Positions 5,583 through 8,076 of a DNA stretch of 8,076 bases are shown here, piece by piece (the first letter of the stretch is position 1; each line of letters opens with the position of its first letter). Source of the DNA: Burkholderiales bacterium (GTDB taxonomy: Bacteria; Pseudomonadota; Gammaproteobacteria; Burkholderiales; Usitatibacteraceae); assembly GCA_025936275.1 (NCBI GenBank), contig JAICTR010000106.1, positions 1-8,076 of the forward strand, given 5' to 3'. The notes under the pieces were generated by a model, which made no database searches, was not told the DNA's origin, and saw nothing but the letters and a program-made list of their open reading frames with translations. A program made the position numbers and the translations under genes.

Positions 5583-6261
5583 CGAGCGAGGCCGCCTTGC
5601 GCCGGCGCACCAGCCACTCGGAGGCGGCGAGCGCGCCCAGCGAGAGCAGCACCGACAGGATGGAAAGGCGCAGCGCCGCCACGTCCGCGCCGGGCACCTG
5701 CGTGTACGCGTAGATCGCGAGCGGCAGCGTCTCGGTCTCGCCGGGGATGTTGGCGACGAAGGTGATGGTCGCGCCGAATTCGCCCAGCGAGCGCGCGAAG
5801 CCCAGCAGCGCGCCGGTGACGATGCCGGGCCATGCGAGCGGCAGCGTCACCGTCGCGAAGACGCGCCAGCGGCTCGCGCCCAGCGTGCGCCCCGCCGCCT
5901 CGAGCCGCGGGTCGATCGCCTCCATCGAGAGCCGCACCGCGCGCACCACCAGCGGAAAGCTCATCACCGCGGCGGCGAGCGCCGCGCCGGTCCAGCGGAA
6001 CGCGAACACAATGCCGATCGCATCGAGCGCGCGGCCGAGCGGCGCGTGGCGACCCAGCGCGAGGAGCAGCAGGTAGCCCACCACGACCGGGGGCAGCACG
6101 AGCGGCAGGTGCACCACGGCATCGAGCGCGGTCTTGCCCAGGAAATCGCGCCGCGCGAGGAGCCACGCGACGCCGATCGCGAAAGGCAGGCTCGCGGCGA
6201 CCGCGACCACCGCGACCTTGAGGCTCAGCACGACGATCGCGAGCTCTTCGCCGCTCGGCAT
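5575..6261 (-). CDS. modB: Molybdate ABC transporter permease ModB
   Basis: This is the inner-membrane permease through which ModA-delivered molybdate enters the cell. The 228-residue product is the usual ModB length. Hydrophobic segments at about 8-35, 50-70, 85-106, 145-170 and 195-215 account for the expected helices. The cytoplasmic EAA loop that docks with ModC is clear at 121-147 (EAAGRTLGASRWRVFATVTL then PLAWPGI). LPLVLPPVVVGYLLL and the ARSLGEFGATITFVANIPGET stretch (156-176) are diagnostic of ModB. The ATG at 6261 begins two bases after the modA stop and gives MPSGEELAIVVLSLKVA, the normal family N-terminus. No strong Shine-Dalgarno is present, so translation is probably coupled to modA. 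The stop overlaps the modC start. Confidence 0.95.
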   Translation of the reverse strand: MPSGEELAIVVLSLKVAVVAVAASLPFAIGVAWLLARRDFLGKTALDAVVHLPLVLPPVVVGYLLLLALGRHAPLGRALDAIGIVFAFRWTGAALAAAVMSFPLVVRAVRLSMEAIDPRLEAAGRTLGASRWRVFATVTLPLAWPGIVTGALLGFARSLGEFGATITFVANIPGETETLPLAIYAYTQVPGADVAALRLSILSVLLSLGALAASEWLVRRRKAASLDA

Positions 6262-6263
6262 GG

Positions 6264-7040
6264 CTAGGGCGTGCCGAATCCGTGGCGCGCCCAGATGGCG
6301 CGTGCCGCGGCCGATGCGGCGTAAGCCGCGAAGGCGCGGGCCGCGGCCGACGCGCCGCGGATCCCGACCATTCCGTAGACGATCGGCGGATGGCTCGACG
6401 CGGGGAAGGCGTCGACGATGCGCACGCGCGGCTCGGCGAGCGCATCGGTGCGATAGACGATGCCGAGCGGCGCCTCGCCGCGCGCCACCAGCGCTAGCGC
6501 GGCCCGCACGTCGGCCACGGGCGCGAGGCGACCCTTCACCTGATCCCACGCACCGAGTTTCGCGAGCGCGGCGCGCGCGTACTTGCCCGCCGGCACCGCG
6601 CGCGGATCGGCCACGGCGAGCCGGCCATCACCCAACGCGCGTGCGAGATCGAAACGGGGCGCCACCTTCACGCGCGCATCGCTCGACGCGGGAGCGATGA
6701 GCACGAGGTCGTTGGAGAGCAGCGCGACAGGCGGGCCGGCCGCGAGACCGCGCTGCTCGACGTACGCGATCCAGTCGAGGTCTGCGGAGATGAATACCTG
6801 CGCGGGCGCGCCGGCGACCAGCTGGCGCGCGAGCGCCGAGCTCGCGCCGTAGGCGATGCGCGCCTCGTCGCCGCTCGCGGCACGGACGGCGGCCGCCACC
6901 TCGTCGAGGGATTCCTTGAGGCTCGCGGCGGCGAAGACGAGGAACGTCGCGGCATGCGCGGCGGGCGCGGCGAGGAGGAGTGCCGCGAGGAGGCAGCCCG
7001 CGACGCGGCCCGGCATCCCGGAACGCCGCGCGGCCGCCAC
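6264..7040 (-). CDS. modA: Molybdate-binding periplasmic protein ModA
   Basis: This is the periplasmic receptor of the molybdate importer. The mature sequence opens with TFLVFAAASLKESLDEV, then YGASSALARQL (64-74) and GAPAQVFISADLDW (77-90). These are classic ModA segments that supply serine and backbone contacts to the oxyanion. DPRAVPAGKYARAAL (145-159) and GIVYRTDA (193-200) complete the site. The signal peptide ends at AAHA (residue 30 from the GTG start). Two starts are possible: GTG at 7040, four bases after the grxD stop, with GAAGAAG about 10 bases upstream; or ATG at 7016, which gives a compact 22-residue signal peptide. I keep GTG as the outer limit, but ATG is equally credible. The next gene, modB, starts two bases after the stop. 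Confidence 0.94.
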   Translation of the reverse strand: MAAARRSGMPGRVAGCLLAALLLAAPAAHAATFLVFAAASLKESLDEVAAAVRAASGDEARIAYGASSALARQLVAGAPAQVFISADLDWIAYVEQRGLAAGPPVALLSNDLVLIAPASSDARVKVAPRFDLARALGDGRLAVADPRAVPAGKYARAALAKLGAWDQVKGRLAPVADVRAALALVARGEAPLGIVYRTDALAEPRVRIVDAFPASSHPPIVYGMVGIRGASAAARAFAAYAASAAARAIWARHGFGTP

Positions 7041-7044
7041 GGGA

Positions 7045-7365
7045 TCAGGACTTCTTCGCGCCTTCGAGCAGCTTCTGCAGCTCGCCCGACTGGTACATCT
7101 CGCGCATGATGTCGCAGCCGCCGACGAACTCGCCGTTCACGTAGAGCTGCGGGATGGTCGGCCAGTTGGCGAAATCCTTGATGCCCTGGCGGATCTCGGC
7201 GTCCTGCAGCACGTCGACGGTGTACACCTCGCCCGCGCCGCACATCTTCAAGATCTGCGTCGCGGTCGCCGAGAAGCCGCACATCGGTTGCTGCGGCGAG
7301 CCCTTCATGTAAAGCACCACCGGATGGCCGGTGACCTGGTCGCGAATACGGTCCTGGACGCTCAT
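7045..7365 (-). CDS. grxD: Monothiol glutaredoxin GrxD (Grx4 type)
   Basis: This small cytoplasmic CGFS glutaredoxin binds and passes on [2Fe-2S] clusters with glutathione, and acts in Fe-S protein maturation and iron homeostasis rather than as a general disulfide reductase. The 106-residue product matches the family length. The active-site motif is CGFS at 29-32, preceded by YMKGSPQQPM with the glutathione-contacting lysine (K21). The cis-proline motif WPTIPQLYVNGEF is at 68-80 and the glutathione-binding GGCD at 82-85. ATG 7365 has a good AGGAG (7373-7377) seven bases upstream; an out-of-frame ATG at 7370 is not used. It lies 36 bp downstream of prmC and four bases before modA, so all are probably on one transcript. 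Molybdoenzymes usually carry Fe-S clusters, but a functional link to mod is only inference. Confidence 0.96.
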   Translation of the reverse strand: MSVQDRIRDQVTGHPVVLYMKGSPQQPMCGFSATATQILKMCGAGEVYTVDVLQDAEIRQGIKDFANWPTIPQLYVNGEFVGGCDIMREMYQSGELQKLLEGAKKS

Positions 7366-7372
7366 GGCATGT

Positions 7373-7393
7373 CTCCTGCGAAAGTCCTGCGAA
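7373..7393 (-). promoter_or_regulatory. Duplicated Shine-Dalgarno-like leader of grxD
   Basis: The 9-base string TCCTGCGAA occurs at 7374-7382 and again at 7385-7393 (11-bp period). On the coding strand each copy carries CAGGA. The copy nearer the start forms the functional-looking AGGAG at 7373-7377. The second lies too far upstream to serve the same ATG and looks like a small tandem duplication. Confidence 0.4.
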
Positions 7394-7401
7394 GGTTGTC
7401 G

Positions 7402-8076
7402 TTACGCAATCTTACGGCCTCCGGCGACGCGCGGAATGCCGGCGAGGTCGGCAAGCGCGATGCGCTCGTCGAAGCCCGCGGCTTCGAGCACGCGCGCGGC
7501 CGCTTCCGCCTGGTCGTAGCCGTGCTCGAAGAGCAGCGTCCCGCCGGCTACGAGGTGCGCCGCCGCACCCGCGACGATGGCGCGGATCGAATCGAGTCCA
7601 TCGGCGCTGCCATCGGTGAGGGCGGAAGCGGGCTCGAAGCGCAGGTCGCCTTCGGCGAGGTGCGCATCTCCCGCCGCGACGTAGGGCGGATTCGCGACGA
7701 TGAGGTCGAACGCGAGCCGCGGCACCGCCTCGTACCACGATCCCCGCGCGAAGCGGATGCGATCCGCGCATCCGTGCGCGCGCGCGTTGGCCCGCGCCAC
7801 GTCGAGCGCCGCCGCGCTCGCATCGGTGGCGACGATGGCGAGCTGCGGCCGCTCGCACGCGAGAGTGACCGCGATGGCGCCGCTGCCCGTGCCGAGATCG
7901 AGGACAGAGGGATTCCCGCTTTCGCGGCAATGACGGAGGAAATCGAGCGCCGCCTCCACCAGCGTCTCGGTCTCGGGACGCGGAATCAGCACATCGGGAC
8001 AAACCGCGAAGTCGCGTCCGTAGAACTCGCGCGCGCCGAGGAGATAGGCCACCGGATGCCCGAGCGAGCGCTGTGC
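7402..8076 (-). CDS. prmC: Release-factor glutamine N5-methyltransferase PrmC, 5' end outside window
   Basis: PrmC uses S-adenosylmethionine to methylate the glutamine of the GGQ motif in release factors RF1 and RF2, which speeds translation termination. The visible 224 residues start with AQRSLGHPVAYLLGAREFYG and contain VLIPRPETETLVEAAL, the SAM-binding motif LDLGTGSGAIAVTLA, the catalytic NPPY in VANPPYVAAGDAHL, RFEPASALTDGSADGLD and LLFEHGYDQ. The C-terminus is complete (TAA at 7402-7404). The reading frame is open to the window end and GTG 8052 lies within the conserved GHPVAYLLG motif, so it is not the start. About 55-75 N-terminal residues are missing. Between the substrate-side helix and the SAM motif sits RHCRESGNPS, encoded by a palindromic repeat and apparently longer than in relatives such as the E. 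coli enzyme. prmC beside grxD is a familiar betaproteobacterial arrangement, often with prfA upstream. Confidence 0.95.
   Translation of the reverse strand, partial: AQRSLGHPVAYLLGAREFYGRDFAVCPDVLIPRPETETLVEAALDFLRHCRESGNPSVLDLGTGSGAIAVTLACERPQLAIVATDASAAALDVARANARAHGCADRIRFARGSWYEAVPRLAFDLIVANPPYVAAGDAHLAEGDLRFEPASALTDGSADGLDSIRAIVAGAAAHLVAGGTLLFEHGYDQAEAAARVLEAAGFDERIALADLAGIPRVAGGRKIA
7909..7936. repeat. Palindromic repeat, ATTCCCGC/GCGGNAAT type, copy 2, inside prmC
   Basis: ATTCCCGC (7912-7919), loop TTTC, and GCGGCAAT (7924-7931) form an 8-bp stem with one C-C mismatch, followed by GACGG. The element shares the GGATTCCCGC start and the GACG tail with copy 1 at 3551-3576. On the minus strand it is read as RHCRESGNP in PrmC. 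The CRESGNP string is what this kind of extragenic palindrome usually encodes when it is translated, which suggests that a normally intergenic element has been retained in frame. Confidence 0.6.

Noticed and set aside
3549..5765. A very long open frame on the + strand (738 codons) through the regulator and modC region
   Set aside because: It is low-complexity Arg/Ala/Gly-rich sequence that overlaps two well-recognised genes in other frames, as expected for high-GC DNA where stops are rare.
7041..7100. ModE box or separate promoter in front of modA
   Set aside because: Only four bases separate grxD from modA, and no ModE-like palindrome was seen at the 3' end of grxD.
8050..8052. GTG at 8052 as the start of prmC
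   Set aside because: It encodes the valine within the conserved GHPVAYLLG motif, and the frame continues open with matching sequence (AQRSLGHP) to the window end.
1..8076. CRISPR array, tRNA or rRNA gene, riboswitch such as the molybdenum-cofactor type
   Set aside because: No regularly spaced repeats or tRNA/rRNA-like sequence was found, and the only non-coding gaps are too short (36-108 bp) or lack the expected structure.

Overview
The window is very GC-rich (roughly 70% by eye outside the first 1.2 kb). It carries a chromosomal metal-oxyanion uptake region with a mobile element at its left edge. The prmC-grxD pairing, the style of the proteins and the base composition suggest a betaproteobacterium (Burkholderiales or Nitrosomonadales-like). 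That is inference; there is no rRNA or other marker to settle it.

Layout from left to right. Positions 5-1225 are a complete IS30-family insertion sequence with 34-bp imperfect terminal inverted repeats and an intact DDE transposase on the + strand. Its GC content is visibly lower than its surroundings. Only four bases of flank lie to its left. A strong palindrome joins its right end to the next gene. Positions 1258-3492 (minus strand) are a compact tungstate ABC transporter operon transcribed as tupB-tupC-tupA, with the binding-protein gene last. A 108-bp divergent intergenic region (3493-3600) holds an AT-rich block with TTTGCA/TGCAAA half-sites and a copy of a palindromic repeat. Positions 3601-4503 (+ strand) encode a one-component regulator: an excisionase/MerR-like winged HTH fused to a periplasmic-binding-protein-like oxyanion sensor domain. 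Positions 4494-7040 (minus strand) are modC, modB and modA of a molybdate ABC transporter, read as modA-modB-modC. Positions 7045-7365 are grxD (monothiol CGFS glutaredoxin). Positions 7402-8076 are prmC (release-factor glutamine methyltransferase), whose 5' end lies outside the window.

How it fits together. prmC, grxD, modA, modB and modC are so tightly packed that they look like one transcription unit, so molybdate uptake appears attached to a translation/Fe-S housekeeping operon. The regulator converges on modC with a 10-bp overlap and diverges from tupB. It is therefore the natural candidate to sense cytoplasmic molybdate or tungstate and control the tup operon and itself from the AT-rich operator region. 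No classical ModE gene is visible.

Points most worth a second look are: the HTH/PBP regulator with its candidate operator; a palindromic repeat that appears to have entered the coding sequence of prmC in frame, with a related copy in the tup/regulator promoter region; and an SD-sequestering hairpin in front of the transposase.
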